DNA of 64,000 nucleotides from Arabidopsis thaliana (GCF_000001735.4 NC_003070.9:29745971-29809970), one strand, 5' to 3'; shown: positions 24,513 to 36,853, counted from the stretch's first letter. The notes: generated from the letters alone by a model not told the origin. Translations and numbers: made by a program.

Positions 24513-25348
24513 TAATGATTATTTGTCTTCTATTTAATTTGGCTACAAGCTTTGTTTCTTGTTCTCCCACGTTTAAACACTCTTTTCCCTCCAAAAAAAG
24601 TCAAAGATGAACATTAATTTTGTGTTCGTTTACTTTCTTATGAAATCTAGTCAAAGAAGAATATTAATTCCAGAAATACAATTAAATAAATTATGATACA
24701 AAAACCATCTATCAATATTTATATTTTTGTTATTTTGCTAAATTATACTCTTTTTCTTTTATATATATATGAAAATATATATACATGGAAAGCAAATAAA
24801 AAGTAAATTAATAAATACTACGTCTTTTTCTTATCCACTCGTCTCTGTGTATTTATATGTTAATTTACCATCAAACGGGAAAATTACGTATTCATGGTAA
24901 GAAATAGATTAATAAATACAACGGATTTTTATCTACATAGTCTCTTGGTTTATTCTGTACATTTCATCATACATAAAAAAGTCTAAAATTAATTTGTACA
25001 ATAATCAAAATTTGATTTTAGCAATCCACATTTGTTAACAATTACCCTTACTATTCTTATTTGTAATTTGACTAATGTAAGTGAGGAAAGTTTTGAAAAT
25101 AAACCAAATTTAGAGAATTTCTCATATTGCATAATCAAAATTAGGTAGTTCTTTCAATTGTTAAATTGACCATGACTCATTATGTTAACACATATATGTA
25201 TGAAATAAATTAAATACCATTTTTGTGTCATCTCAAAATATAATAATACTTAATATACACATTTCTGATAAGCTTAATGTGAGTCCACACCTCTCTCCCA
25301 TATTTATGTCTCTCTGTCTCTAGCATTTTTGGCTGTCTAGGATCAAAG
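24513..25348. other. AT-rich spacer and SAUR40 promoter
   Basis: Strongly AT-rich DNA with no coding signal. A CATATTTATG stretch near 25299 is the best TATA candidate for SAUR40, about 50 bp before its ATG. No auxin-response element (TGTCTC) pair stands out, although one TGTCTC occurs close to the start near 25307. Confidence 0.45.
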
Positions 25349-25753
25349 ATGAAGCCTCTGATTCGACGTCTGTCACGAATCGCAGACTCATCCTCCTGCA
25401 ACCGAAATCGCAGCGGCGATATCCATCACCCGACGTCAACGTACTCCTCTTCAGTTTTCTTGGTCAAGCGAGCAACCGTCGCGTCGAGTGTTCCTTCCGG
25501 TCACGTTCCCGTCAACGTAGGCGAAGATAAGGAGAGGTTCGTGGTGAGTGCAGAGCTGCTGAATCATCCTGTTTTCGTTGGATTGCTGAATCGATCAGCT
25601 CAAGAATACGGATACACTCAGAAAGGAGTTCTTCATATTCCTTGTAACGTATTCGTGTTCGAGCAGGTTGTAGAGTCTCTCCGATCTGGCATCGCTGATG
25701 ATACATCGGAGCTCATTGCATCGTTATCTGGTGAAGATGTATCTACAGAGTAG
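25349..25753 (+). CDS. SAUR40: SAUR-family auxin-responsive protein, 134 aa
   Basis: An intronless gene of 134 residues, typical of SAUR (small auxin-up RNA) genes. A basic N-terminus (MKPLIRRLSRIADSSS) precedes the SAUR domain at about residues 50-115, which shows the VPxGHVPVxVG-like opening, ERFVVSAELLNHPVFVGLL, the SAQEYGYTQKGVLHIPC block and a final helix. SAUR proteins inhibit PP2C.D phosphatases at the plasma membrane, activating the proton pump and cell expansion. The SAUR41 subfamily (SAUR40, 41, 71, 72) is reported to act in elongation and to depend little on auxin induction. The sister gene SAUR41 (At1g16510) lies in the duplicated segment. Locus by memory At1g79130. Confidence 0.93.
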   Translation: MKPLIRRLSRIADSSSCNRNRSGDIHHPTSTYSSSVFLVKRATVASSVPSGHVPVNVGEDKERFVVSAELLNHPVFVGLLNRSAQEYGYTQKGVLHIPCNVFVFEQVVESLRSGIADDTSELIASLSGEDVSTE

Positions 25754-26745
25754 ATGATGATGATTCTGTTTTTTTTTTGTTCTTCGATCTTCTCCTTTTT
25801 TATTTGAGTGATCGGAGAAATTCGTCTTGATGATTTGGATATGAAAATTGTTTTTTCGATTTTATCTCAAAATTATCAATTTAATTTGTACTGTGAAATA
25901 AAATTGAAGTGACAAAATACAAGTTATTTCACGTACCGTACTACGGATCATCATCAACTATATAATAATAATAATTATTTTAAATTTGAAGTCAATATGA
26001 ATTATATATCCATGATATCGTCCCAACACCTAACATTTAATTGATTGAAAAGTTCAGATATATGATGCGATGTGAGTCTTGCGTGGATAATACACTATGA
26101 AAAGATGTAAATCCACTATAATGATTACACATATTTTTTATTGAATTTTTGTACTTATTAATTGAAGACCTATGATAATTCGAAAAAAATATAGTATAAA
26201 GTAGCAAATATCTTGTAGTAACGACGAGAGACTTATAGTTATAGGTGTATTAAAATGGGGTCTAGAACAAAAGGTCTCAACATGGCCGTATCTTCTTGTA
26301 CCGTTGTACGGCTGGACTTTTTTTTTTTGTGGGGAACAATTTGCTGTTCACAGCGTACAACATACATTAGCTGAGATCTCCATCTCTATTTTTATAACAA
26401 AGTAAACGGTTTGTGGCGAACTGTTAGTGGATTAGAGGATGATTTGCGTATCTTTCAACTCTATGGCACATGTAAGACTACGTTGTTTTGTATAAACGAT
26501 GGATTTTTATACGATGTTGGTACCACTTTATAAGAATCAGTTCGAATAAATAATCCTGAAAATATACGAGAACATCATAACTTATAAACACAAGTTTTTA
26601 GGATTACCAGGGTGGATGTGAATAAAATGAAAAATACTCTTCTTGTTGATTTCACTCTTTAACAAAATTGTACTCGAAAAATTTCATTGAAGCGTTTAAT
26701 TTAAGCAAAGTATATAACCGTTAAAGCGGGAAAACAAAAAGCCTT
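25754..26745. other. convergent spacer between SAUR40 and NOC3
   Basis: About 1 kb of 3' flanks. A short inverted repeat (GTACCGTTGTAC) lies near 26298. Nothing coding is recognised. Confidence 0.6.
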
Positions 26746-29700
26746 TCAAATTTGCTTTTTGGATTTAGGGTTCTTAAGTTTCTTCTTCACCACGTTGTTC
26801 TGTTTCTTCAATGGTTTTTTCTCTTCAGACTGCAACAACTCCATTCTCACTCTCTCGTCCTCTTTTATATCCCGAAGAATAGTAAAGTTCTCTTTCAATT
26901 TCTTGCTGAGCTTAACCATGTCTATTTCCGGAACATTCTTAGCTTCTTCAGGCAAACTCTCCCGTTTCCGTTTGTTGTTCAATTTCCGAGACTCGTTCTT
27001 CGGCTCAAACGATTCCTTTACAAGAGAGAAATCTGCAAAAGCCTGTTGTGGAGTCACTGCAGAAAGAAATGTTTGGCTCTGAGAAGTGTTCATGTTGGAG
27101 ACTGTTGTGGCCATTGTTGAGATCGCAGGATGATAATGTTTACTCAAGAGACTGAGTTCCCAAAGCACTGTTGCTAAAGCCCCGCTTAGGTTAGGATCTG
27201 TTGCATACGGCTGATATTTCTGCAATCGAGAGATTTCGCTAAGCAACAAATCATATTACTAAAGTTAAATCTGTATACGAGGCTAAATATTTGTGACTTA
27301 CTGCAATTGAACCGGAAACAGAGCCGCCTCCAGCATCGTTCTCTAGAAGGTTTCTGCATTTCACGTTCTTCTGAAGCAGAGTTTTCAAAGTGACTAGCGC
27401 TATAAAAGAAAGACAATTGGAGAGACTGAGCGACAGATTTGAGATAAGGGAAATGCGATGTGTAATTCAAAGTATTTGTAATGTTTATTACCAGACATAG
27501 ATTCGGCACATCCAAAGCATAGCGCGAATGTGGCTAAACGTTTTACAAATGCAGCTGCTTTTTGCATGTCTTGATGTCTGTCGTCGCACAACATTATCTT
27601 CAGAGACTCAGCCAAGATTACACCTGAATCTCTGTATCACATCACAAAGTGTTTTAGACTAAACTAGATTTAACTTATGTCGTGGTTAAAAAAGAGGAAA
27701 AAGTTATAACAAACCTTCCAGGGCGGTACTCGAGAATGAGGTTGTAAAGTTGGACAAAGAAGTCTTGCAAGTCAACATTCAAGGCATTTAAGTTGCTCCT
27801 CATGACTTTGAAGGCGACAAGGCAACACCTAAGGCGTTCAGATACTGTCAACAGTTTTGAGTTTTTCTGCTTTGTGTTGTTGGAGACGCTGCTACTGCTA
27901 GAAGCAAGCTTCTTGAGATAGTTCATTAGATCTCCCATGTAGTCCAAGTCCAGTTGTTGGGTGAATTTTGCCAACCCATCCAAGCATGGAGCTAGCAAAG
28001 GGTGCGATCCAAAGGCACCCGGATTTGAAGTTGGAATTTCTTCTGTTCTGAAATTTAGTGAAAGTGACGTTGTAAAATAGAATTAAAATAACTGACACAG
28101 ACATATGACCAGTTAAATAGTTATCTGTGACTGTAAAGCCAACGAGAATTCACACCAAGAATTTTACTGGAACCGATTTTGCAGACGGGGAAATATTCTT
28201 TTGAGATTTTGATAAGAACATAAGCATTATTTAATTCCTACTCACGACAACTGAAAACACAATTTAAATTAGCTTTTAAAATATATGAAAACTAGATTTT
28301 AACCCGCGGTACACCGCGGAGACAATTTATTTTTTAAAATTAATATATATAAAAATTTGTAAATTATTTTATAGTTTACCATTGTTACTAAGTAACGTCC
28401 TGCCAAACCCGTCCTGACAAACCCGTCAACAAAAAAAAACTATTTATTTTATTAATGTTGATCTTATTTATAATATGTTTATGAATCATTGTCAAAATAT
28501 TTTAGTCGTTGCGGGACGTTGAACCCACACATTTTTCGCCAATTGGTTAATATATGTTCATTCATAAAATTTCGAATCACAAAATATGACGATTTGTTTT
28601 TGAGATTTTTTTTAACTCTATATATTAAATAATGATGTTAATTATTTTTGATAGATTAAACTTTTTATAAATTTAAATATTAATAATGTTTTATGAAGTT
28701 TAAATATACAAATAATAATATTTAAAAATTAATATTTTTTGCCTTTTAGGTAATGATATAATAACTCTAAAAGCAAAAATTTAGAAGATTTAAATCTGTA
28801 AATAAATATTTTTATGCCTAAATAATTAATGTCAGTAGCGTGACATTGTAAATAAGTTCAAATACATGATTTGTTTATTTAAGCAAAAAACGTTTAGTAA
28901 GAACAATATTTTTTAAACAAAAAACTTTGTTTTAAAATATTGTTAATAAAATACGTTTATGCTAATTTTAAGGGATTGATGTGAACTTTGTTTGGATTAA
29001 ATTTGATTGGATTAAATTTGATTGATAATGTGATTGACAATTTAAATTAAAAATTTTAAGTAAAGTTAATTATTTTGGAAAAAATATTTAATGCTAATGG
29101 CATTGGGTTGTAAATAAGTCCAACTTTAGGATTTATTTGCTAAAATGGTTGCAAAAATGTATATATAGATACCTTTCGCCAATTGTATACATTGTGTTTC
29201 TCAGGATACGGAAATAGGTCTCAAAAACAGCAGAAAGTGTCTCTGTCTGCATCTTTCGCCGCTCCTTAGCATCCGGTTCATAGGTAACTCCTCTGTGATC
29301 AGCAGAAACCTAAGAACAAGTAATGAAGAAATATCAATTTATAGCAAACCAATAGTACGACGGGAAATCAATTTTAGATGTTTTGGTCATATAAATGGTT
29401 GTCAATGAAAGAGAAAACAAGATTAAAACACCAACAAATCTATGGCACAGAAGGAAAGTAAATTACCTCGTCTCTGATCTTAGACATCATATCTTTCTTT
29501 GATTTCTTCCTCTCATTTTCCTGCACTTGATTTTGCTCCTCCTGGGTTTTTCTTTTATTATTTTTCTTATATTTCTTGTTATGTTCATCCTCTTTGTTAG
29601 GCTTTCCAATATCCTCATCAAAGCGAATGGACATGAACACCTAAGGATCAATAGAAAAATGGAAGCAAGGGTAAATGAGAACAAACACAGAGATAAGAAA

Positions 29701-31904
29701 TATAACCAGATTGCTCCTCAGTTATTAAGCGCTTGCAATAGTCTTACAAAATGTTTTCCAATGATAATGTGAACTTCGTGATTTAGTTTTTCAAACAGGA
29801 GCAATTATAACACCTTTACTCAGTGATTGGTGTGTAAATGTGTGGTTCTTAGAATGTTAAAATAATACCAATGAATACCTCGATAGCATTAGGATGAAGT
29901 TGGCAGTTGTGAGCTTTGACATGATCAGCAATCAGGCGTACAGCTTGCACGGTCAGCTCACCACCATGTTTCCCTTCATTTGAGAAAAGATACCTGATAG
30001 TAGAGCAACAGAGTCTCCTGCATACCCAAACCGGTGCAAGAAATGAGTTAGATAGGAACGAAATGGATGCAATTGCAGTAAAATGACATGACTATGACAC
30101 AAGAGATATTAACAGTTCTACTTTACGTTAGATTCCATGGTATATCAGTTAGACATTATTCGTCACTCTGAAAAAGGGTTAAAAGAACCAGGACCTTACG
30201 ACTTCATCTGGGGAGCTGATATTTCTGACAACAGCAATTAACAGGTTATCACGGTAGTTGAAGTGAGGAACTGCTTCCAGCAATGTACAAAGGCACCGAT
30301 TGGCAATTTGGTTATATACTGACTGCTTTTCAAATATAATCAACTTCTGCAGATATGACTGTTAAGGACATCAGAAGCAAAGGAAAACGTGTTACAATTA
30401 TACTCAGAGAAATCAAGAATAATATATAACTGACATGCACACCTTGTAAGCTTTTAATAAAGTCGACTCATAGAACCGGGTTTTCTTCACTTCCTTTGAG
30501 ATCTTCATCTCGAGCTCCTTTTCTGTAGGAAGTCTAATCCGATAGCTGGCACCACAAAAAAAATAAGAAGAGCTAATTACCAACATAATTAAAGGGGGAG
30601 AATGAAGAGAATAATTAGCAAATCAAATGAGGAAAAAAGGTACATAGAAGATTAATAAAATTACCCAGGAATAATATCTTTAAATACGGCCAACAGAGAT
30701 AACAAGGCAAGTTTCACAATCTTCGTATTCTGATCCTTGCAGATATCTAACATATCCTTCAAAGTTTTTATGTTTGCCTCTGGATCAGAAAGTAGTAGCA
30801 TTCCCAATTCCGCGATTTTATTTTTCTTATTTTCAAATGACTCTTCAGCAGATAGTTCTTCTTTCACTTCTGCCTGATGAAGGAAGAGAATCATTCACAC
30901 GTTAAAAAAAAACATGATGAATGGATATGGAAAACACTAAAACGCTCCAAATTACAAATTACAAATACCAATGATTAAACGTTCTTATAAATTCTTTTAA
31001 TGGAAAGATGTTAAACGATGAAGATGCAGAAAGCTATCAAATATGATGCTCAAAATGAAAAATGATGTCAAAGAACGAACAATGAAATTTTTAGCAACTT
31101 ATATAATGAACCAAGAAAAAAAGAGAAACTCAAAACAGGCAATACCAGAACAGCGGCTTGGGGAGTTTCTTCTTCCTCTTGTAATATCTCATCAGGCAAA
31201 TCTTTCTCATGTTTCTTTGCCTCCCTTTTACTCTTTTTAGCTTTTTCTCTTCTTTGAGATTTGTTCAATACATGTTCATCTTCAAGAACATCCTTCTCTG
31301 CTTCATCTGTTTCGGCTTCAGCTAGTTTTGACTTCTTTGACTCTGAACCAGTAGCCACAAAACAGAAAAACCTCCACTTAGAATGCTACTCAACTCGAGC
31401 CATTAAACAAAAAACACAAGAGTCTTCTCATTTCTCACCTGTTCGATAGTGAAGTTTTCCATCTAAAGTCTTGACAGGGAGCACATCAACAGGATCCACA
31501 AGGATCTCGCCATTCCCTTTCTCTTCCTGAAGTGTCTTCCTCTTTGATCGTTCTTCTTCATACTTATCCTCCACTGTCATTACTCTACCACCACATTGCC
31601 TAACAACAGCGTAACAAGATATTATCAATGCAGAGATTCAAACTCGATTCGGACATAGCAAGTATTGATTGTGGTAAAATCAACCCTAATACTAAAAATC
31701 ACCAAATTGCAAAACAATTCGAAAAGAGACGTAAACGCACTTATTGATAGCGGCGGTGTCAATTTGAGAGACGAATTGGGCGTAATCTGTGTTCTCTTTG
31801 ACATACTTCAAATCCTCGTCGGAAAACTCAATATCCTCTTCGGCTACATCTGGCGGAAGCAGCGGTGGAGGTATAACCTTCTGTTTACGCCTATTTTTGC
31901 CCAT
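26746..31904 (-). CDS. NOC3: nucleolar complex protein 3 homolog (826 aa, 13 exons)
   Basis: Exons (minus strand): 31904-31741, 31599-31439, 31342-31146, 30873-30665, 30545-30443, 30346-30195, 30017-29879, 29640-29467, 29309-29173, 28047-27715, 27631-27492, 27399-27302, 27219-26746. They join in frame to 826 residues. The N-terminus (MGKNRRKQKV) and C-terminus (KNPKSKKQI) are Lys-rich, as expected for nucleolar targeting, and an acidic/basic charged stretch lies at ~110-170. The Noc3 N-terminal domain covers about 175-300 (IAELGMLLLSDPEANI...), followed by a helical-repeat region. The CBF/Mak21-type C-terminal domain is at about 480-680. In yeast Noc3 pairs with Noc2 in late nuclear maturation and export of the 60S subunit, and also affects replication licensing. 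Exon 6 uses the donor GTCCTGG, chosen because it alone keeps the frame. Locus by memory At1g79150. Confidence 0.92.
28292..29169 (-). mobile_element. Helitron-like non-autonomous element inside NOC3 intron 9
   Basis: On the minus strand the element begins TCTATATATAC directly after an A and ends with a perfect 7-bp hairpin (CCGCGGT-GT-ACCGCGG), eight bases, then CTAG directly before a T. These are the defining Helitron features: 5' TC, subterminal 3' hairpin, terminal CTRR, insertion between A and T, and no target-site duplication. It is 878 bp, very AT-rich, with no RepHel coding sequence, so it is non-autonomous (ATREP-like). It fills nearly all of NOC3 intron 9, and its 5' end is only three bases from the splice donor. 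Confidence 0.72.
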
Positions 31905-33891
31905 TATCACCACTGACTCAGAACCAGCAACAAAGAAGAGGCAGTAATGGAATTGGAAAATGAAAACTGTCTGCACACACACACAAGGATATCGAATCGA
32001 ACAACTTCAAATTAGGGTTTAGGGTTTTTGTGAAGAGGGTGGAAATAATAAAATAGTATAAAAATAAAAACAACATGGGCTAGGCCCATTTATTTATACC
32101 GCTGTTTAATTGGGCCAAAAAAGAATCTCTCTATGGGGATTCATATTGGGCCAAAAAATGTGCTGGTCAAACGTTGTCGTACGTGCTTCAATAATGAAAA
32201 ACATGGACAAATAATGAATTGTTCACATTTTCGGATATACGTATGACTTATAATTACATGTAACTATGAGAAATCACATTTTCATACGATATCGTTTTTC
32301 TCGTCTTATTTTGTTTTGGTGGTTTTCCTGAAAAGCACGAGATGAAACAAATATGCCAAAATCAATTAATGGAGAGATGGCAAATAAGTTGACACGTGGA
32401 ATTTACATTGTTTTCGTAAAGGAAATGACCAAAGTTCATAAATGTAGCAGGAGCATTAATTACAATTTATTAGAGGTCACGATCCCATTAATTGAATTCG
32501 TTTCTATTAGGATGAGTTTCTCCATTTCTCTTCTTTTTTTCTTATTTCTTTTTCTATATCATTTTCCTATAATCTGAAATCCACCTAACGAGAAAAAAAA
32601 TCGTACATCAACTTAGGAGTTTAGGACTAGTTTCCATTGAAGATGAGACTTAGATATTTAAAATATGTTTGTCATATAATTATAGACGTAAACCTAATTT
32701 TCGAAACTTGTAACGTACGAAAAATATACACTAGCTAGATTTTTTTTGTTATGGATAAAGATGAATATCAAACCATACAATCTATACGATACGTATCCCA
32801 TCCGGAGTAATGTATTAATGCCACACACATACAAAACTGTTTAATGCAAAAACTATACTACCTACGAAATATTATTATTTCAGGTCCACCGTTAGTATAA
32901 ATTCTATCGTAATAAATCTAACTCATCTACTCGTCGGTCGTAGTATAATATCGGAGAAATTACGTCCATGTAATATATGCTCGTCGTGAGTATTTGCATT
33001 TCTACATTTCCTTACCTCGTTGACATTTTAAAAAAATACTAATAAGATAAGTTTACTACTACATGTCTACATGCATATCGGATTTTAATAGCCGCGATTT
33101 ATTACGTTAGTTGCAGACTTGCAGTTATTCGTATAGTATGTGAATATGTGTGCTCTGTTGACCTAAGCATTTGAAGTTAGGTCAGCATAACTTTGAATGA
33201 CCTTAAAAAGTTAAACCTCACATAAATTACAACATTGAATGTCCTTCAAAAAAATTAAACAGTTGTCACATTTATTTTTGCCTTTTTCTTATAATCAATT
33301 TTTGTCCAAACACAGAGATTGAAAATTTATCTTTAATTGGGTTGAGAAACATGTTTGTTGAAGATATCATGCATGCATGCAAACACAACTTCCTCATTTC
33401 ATTTAGTAATTAGTAGTCATCAATTTCAGGAAATCATAACCACTCAGATAAGAGAGGCATTTGGATACAATTTCAAGCCAAACATTATCAAGGAGTTTTT
33501 TAAAATATATAACAAAATTGACAAATAACACTATTAATAATAGTTTTTTTCTTTTCATAAAAAGACAGTGCATTTAGATGGACATATACAATGAATTCAA
33601 ACTACCTTCCAACCAACCATGGACTACGAGTTTATTCAAAAGTAGAAAATAAGATAATTGTAACATTAATTGTCGTCATTTAATTGACTCATTTATTCCG
33701 TGAATTACTATGTTTCTAAATAAAATTCTTGTTGTTGTTCAACTAACGCATTTACAAAAAACACCATTAACATCCTTCTAATCTTCCTTCCTTACCATCA
33801 ATTTTTTCTTCTTTCTTAAGTTTTACAAAATAAACCCCCTGAATTGTTATCTATCATTTACAAAAATGTTCCAATATAAACTCCAAAACAT
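31905..33891. other. NOC3 promoter and spacer to the EAR-motif gene
   Basis: The first ~250 bp hold the NOC3 leader and promoter (listed separately). The rest (32160-33891) is AT-rich and ends in the 3' UTR of the EAR/CxxC gene. A 74-codon frame at 32353-32577 ends in a hydrophobic tract, but nothing supports it as a gene. Confidence 0.55.
32010..32152 (-). promoter_or_regulatory. telobox plus site II elements upstream of NOC3
   Basis: Just upstream of the NOC3 start are a double telobox (TTAGGGTTTAGGGTTT, ~32012-32027), a GGGCTAGGCCCA palindrome (~32075-32089) and two further TTGGGCC site II elements (~32111 and ~32145). In Arabidopsis this pairing marks genes for ribosomal proteins and ribosome biogenesis, bound by TCP and telobox factors, and ties their expression to growing cells. 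It fits the role of NOC3. Confidence 0.75.
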
Positions 33892-34698
33892 TCAGATTGA
33901 TATGTTGAGATCAATCTTAGGCTTCTTCTTCATAGGATTTGTAGGCAAAGGAACAATGGTATCACACCTCGGACATTTCGGGTTATTCATCATCACCAAC
34001 ACGTACGATAAACAACCAGGACATCCGGCAACCACCGGTGACGCTACAGCCTCCGTCCTATAATGATCGTAAACCGTATCATCCGGTGATTGACGTTTCT
34101 TGAACATAGCAGGATCTCTCTCTGCCCTCTCTAGAGCTGATTTCACCTTGTCCAGTGTGCATACACTCTGTAAATTACTAGTGTTCGGACGAGAAGAACG
34201 AGACGACGGAAGTAGCTTCAGTTCCGGCGTTGTATCGTCGAAGAGGTTCAACAAAGGAGAATTGTTCAAAGTCGGAGGAGGAAAATTCAAATCCTGAAAC
34301 GTTGGTACTGTTTGATTGGTTTGGTCTGCGTTTGTTATTGACGACGAGCTCGTTGAATTGCATCGTTGCAAATACACTTTCCCTGACTGTTAAAAAAAAC
34401 AACAATGATACGATCTAATCAGCCAAAACCACTAAAGGAAAGACTAAAGAGGATCCATCAATTCAACACGAACCTTCAAGTCGAGGCGTTTTTCATAACC
34501 GGTGGGGACTTGAAGGTCGAGGTCAAGCTCTAAAGACCGATCGCCTCCTCCTCCTCTGCCGTTTCCAAGAAGGTCACGAGTCATCAGCGCCGCCGAGGAT
34601 TTGGCTCCGGCAGAATCTTTAACCACCGCTCGATCATCTTTGTAACCGCTTAGTAACCGTACGAGAGAGCTGACGTCAGCAGCCATATCAAGAATCAT
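33892..34698 (-). CDS. GIR1-like EAR-motif protein with a CxxC...CxxC finger, 239 aa
   Basis: Two exons, 34698-34474 and 34386-33892, join in frame to 239 residues; a second Met at residue 5 could also be the start. Residues ~56-62 carry an LxLxL EAR motif (LELDLDL), and the protein ends with a second one (IDLNISI). Around 197-216 is a zinc-ribbon-like C-x2-C...C-x2-C block (CPGCLSYVLV...KCPRC) like that of the GL2-interacting repressors GIR1/GIR2, which recruit TOPLESS. A middle segment (SLERAERDP-like, ~150-175) is shared by relatives. I infer a nuclear transcriptional co-repressor adaptor; this is not shown for this gene. The sister locus by memory is At1g16500. This one is At1g79160. Confidence 0.85.
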
Positions 34699-34744
34699 CG
34701 AGAGATAGAGAGAGTAATGGGGGGATGTGTAAACGCAGAGAGAG

Positions 34745-34751
34745 TTATATA
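34745..34751 (-). promoter_or_regulatory. TATA box of the EAR/CxxC gene
   Basis: TATATAA on the minus strand, about 47-53 bp before the first ATG. This implies a very short 5' UTR of roughly 15-20 bases if the first Met is used, or the second Met as the true start. Confidence 0.55.
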
Positions 34752-36437
34752 GACGGAGCCAATATTTAAGGGCCGAAATGTAGAAATTGTTTTAAAGTCT
34801 ATGGGGCAAAATTAAATGCGGCACGTTATATAATAGTATTTTTTAAAAAAAATTCAATTGATTACTACTAGTATTAAATATTATACGATTAAATGTTCGT
34901 TTTTATTTCGTTTTCAAAATTGATTTTAGTTTACTTTCTCTGGTGTGCAAAGAGCTAATAGTATTTAATGAGGGGTTACATTTATCGTTGTACCATTATT
35001 GACTAGCATTTAAATTTTAATGTATTTAATGTGTGTTGATCTCTAACCTTTTTTTTTCTTTCCCTATTTCACGCTCTACACGTTTTCTCACTATTCGTTT
35101 TCTTCATACCCTTACCATATTTTTCTCACATTTAAATCCCTATTTAATTTGCAAAATAAATAGTATGAATTTTCATACAAAATGATGCGATTTTCATGCA
35201 AACGACCTGATAAAGTGATAATTCTACTCGAGCAGTATTTTTCTTGAAACACTGTTCAAAATCAGTCTCGAAATATGTATTTCCGAAAGTAGACTAATAT
35301 TGTAGTAATTGTTACAAGAGGAATCGTCGAATGGAGGAGAGGAATTCTAGGCGAAAGAGCCAAAGTTTATTAAATACTCTACGATAGATATAGGGAGAGA
35401 GATTGAAAATGAGACGCATTAATTGCCGAAGCGTCTCTCCATAATTACTTTTCAAACCTCCCTTACGACTTTAATTAGTGATTAATGTCTATATTCTCTT
35501 TTTGGCTTCCGTGATTGATTCTGCCATCAAAAATCGATTCAATTAGTTCAAAATGTTTACTCAATAATTTCACTAAATATATTCTTGTTCTTTGCTGTTT
35601 CGAGTTTTAATATTGTTTGAAATTTCCAGTTGCTGTTTCGAGTTTCTTGCCGTGTTGACTTCATATTAGTAACACTTTCTAGATTGTTTATTTACAATCT
35701 CTAGCAAAACTGTACCGACATTATGTTTTCGTTATTTCTTTTGGCTGTCAACATTTGAAAAACTATTTAAAATAATAGCAGAAAAAATGTGGTGAGATAT
35801 TAATTAGTAATTGGCTTTTTAGGAAATAGGAAGGTGTATGCATTTAAGAACAAACCCAAAGAGCTTTGAATAATTATAAAGTTGGAAGTTTATTTCTATT
35901 TATTTCTATTTAGGTTCTTAGGGTGACGAAGTGATGATGCTCACGGACGTTTTCATAACACCTAACATTTAATAGCTTTTATTAACTTATACACACACAT
36001 ACACAAACACAGACGAATGTGTGAAAAAAATGACATTACTTTATCGGGATTGATTCATTTGACGTCAAAAGTCACTAAATAATTCAGCAAAATAGAAATT
36101 TTATTGTTAAGGAAAAAAAAAACAAATCAAAACTGGAGTAACAAGTTATGCATTGTTCATTAAGATTTATTTATATATAAGATTTTAGGATGATTTGCTG
36201 ACCATGTTTGATAATCTATTTAAGAATATAGCACCTTAATATGCAAAACTAAGTAAATAACACTAAAGAGGGATAAAAAGTCAAGTAACTCCTCGTTAAA
36301 ACATGAGAACACGCGCGTGAAAAGGAGAAGAAGAGTGACGTGATCTTTCACACTTTTTTTGGTTTATGGACATACATAAAAAGAGAAAAGTGTTGGCTAG
36401 CTTAATGATAGCGAAGATGGTAATAGTAACAATGACA

Positions 36438-36648
36438 GTGCCGATGGTGATGGTGACGACAACAATAGCGGTGCCGATGGTAATAGTGATGATAACAGTG
36501 GTGGTGCCGATGGCGATAGTGAGACAACAATGGTGGTGCCGATGGCGATGGTGACGACAACAGTGGCAGTGCCGGTGGTGATGGTGACGACAACAATCGC
36601 GGTGTTAGTGGCGATGGTGACGATAATGGCGGTGCCGGTGACGAAAAG
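36438..36648 (+). repeat. 33-bp minisatellite, about 6.5 units
   Basis: Units begin GTGCCGATGG at 36438, 36471, 36504 (32 bp), 36536, 36569, 36602 (30 bp, begins GTGTTAG) and 36632 (partial). Read on the plus strand, a unit encodes eleven residues of the type S/G-A-D-G-D-G-D-D-N-N/S-G. The one-base deletion in the third unit switches the frame. A related partial unit seems to precede at ~36410-36437. No gene with this tail was found around it. Confidence 0.88.
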
Positions 36649-36797
36649 ATAATTACAAATATATATTGATATAAGAAAACTAAACCCTAAGATACTATAC
36701 ATAGAACCCAAACAAAAATCATTAAACGAAATGAAATCATCTCAACTTTCAATTTTCAAAAATCTAACAGCAAAATAAAATAGTACAATGGTGATGA

Positions 36798-36853
36798 TGG
36801 CTCCGGTGACGATTTTCCGGCGATGTGGCTCCGGATACGATTTTTCGGCGACA
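36798..36853 (+). repeat. 28-bp tandem duplication
   Basis: Two copies of a TGGCTCCGGxxACGATTTTxCGGCGA unit lie head to tail (36798-36825 and 36826-36853). A GTGGTGGTTGTGGTGG run follows (~36870). It is GC-richer than its surroundings. Confidence 0.75.

Noticed and set aside
30195-30200. Alternative NOC3 exon 6 donor at GTAAGG (exon end 30200)
   Set aside because: It looks stronger but puts exon 7 out of frame; the donor five bases later keeps VVRRLCC continuous.
36366-36711. Frames on both strands of 60-104 codons rich in Val/Thr/Met or Ser/Pro/Leu
   Set aside because: Products of the 33-bp minisatellite read in off registers.
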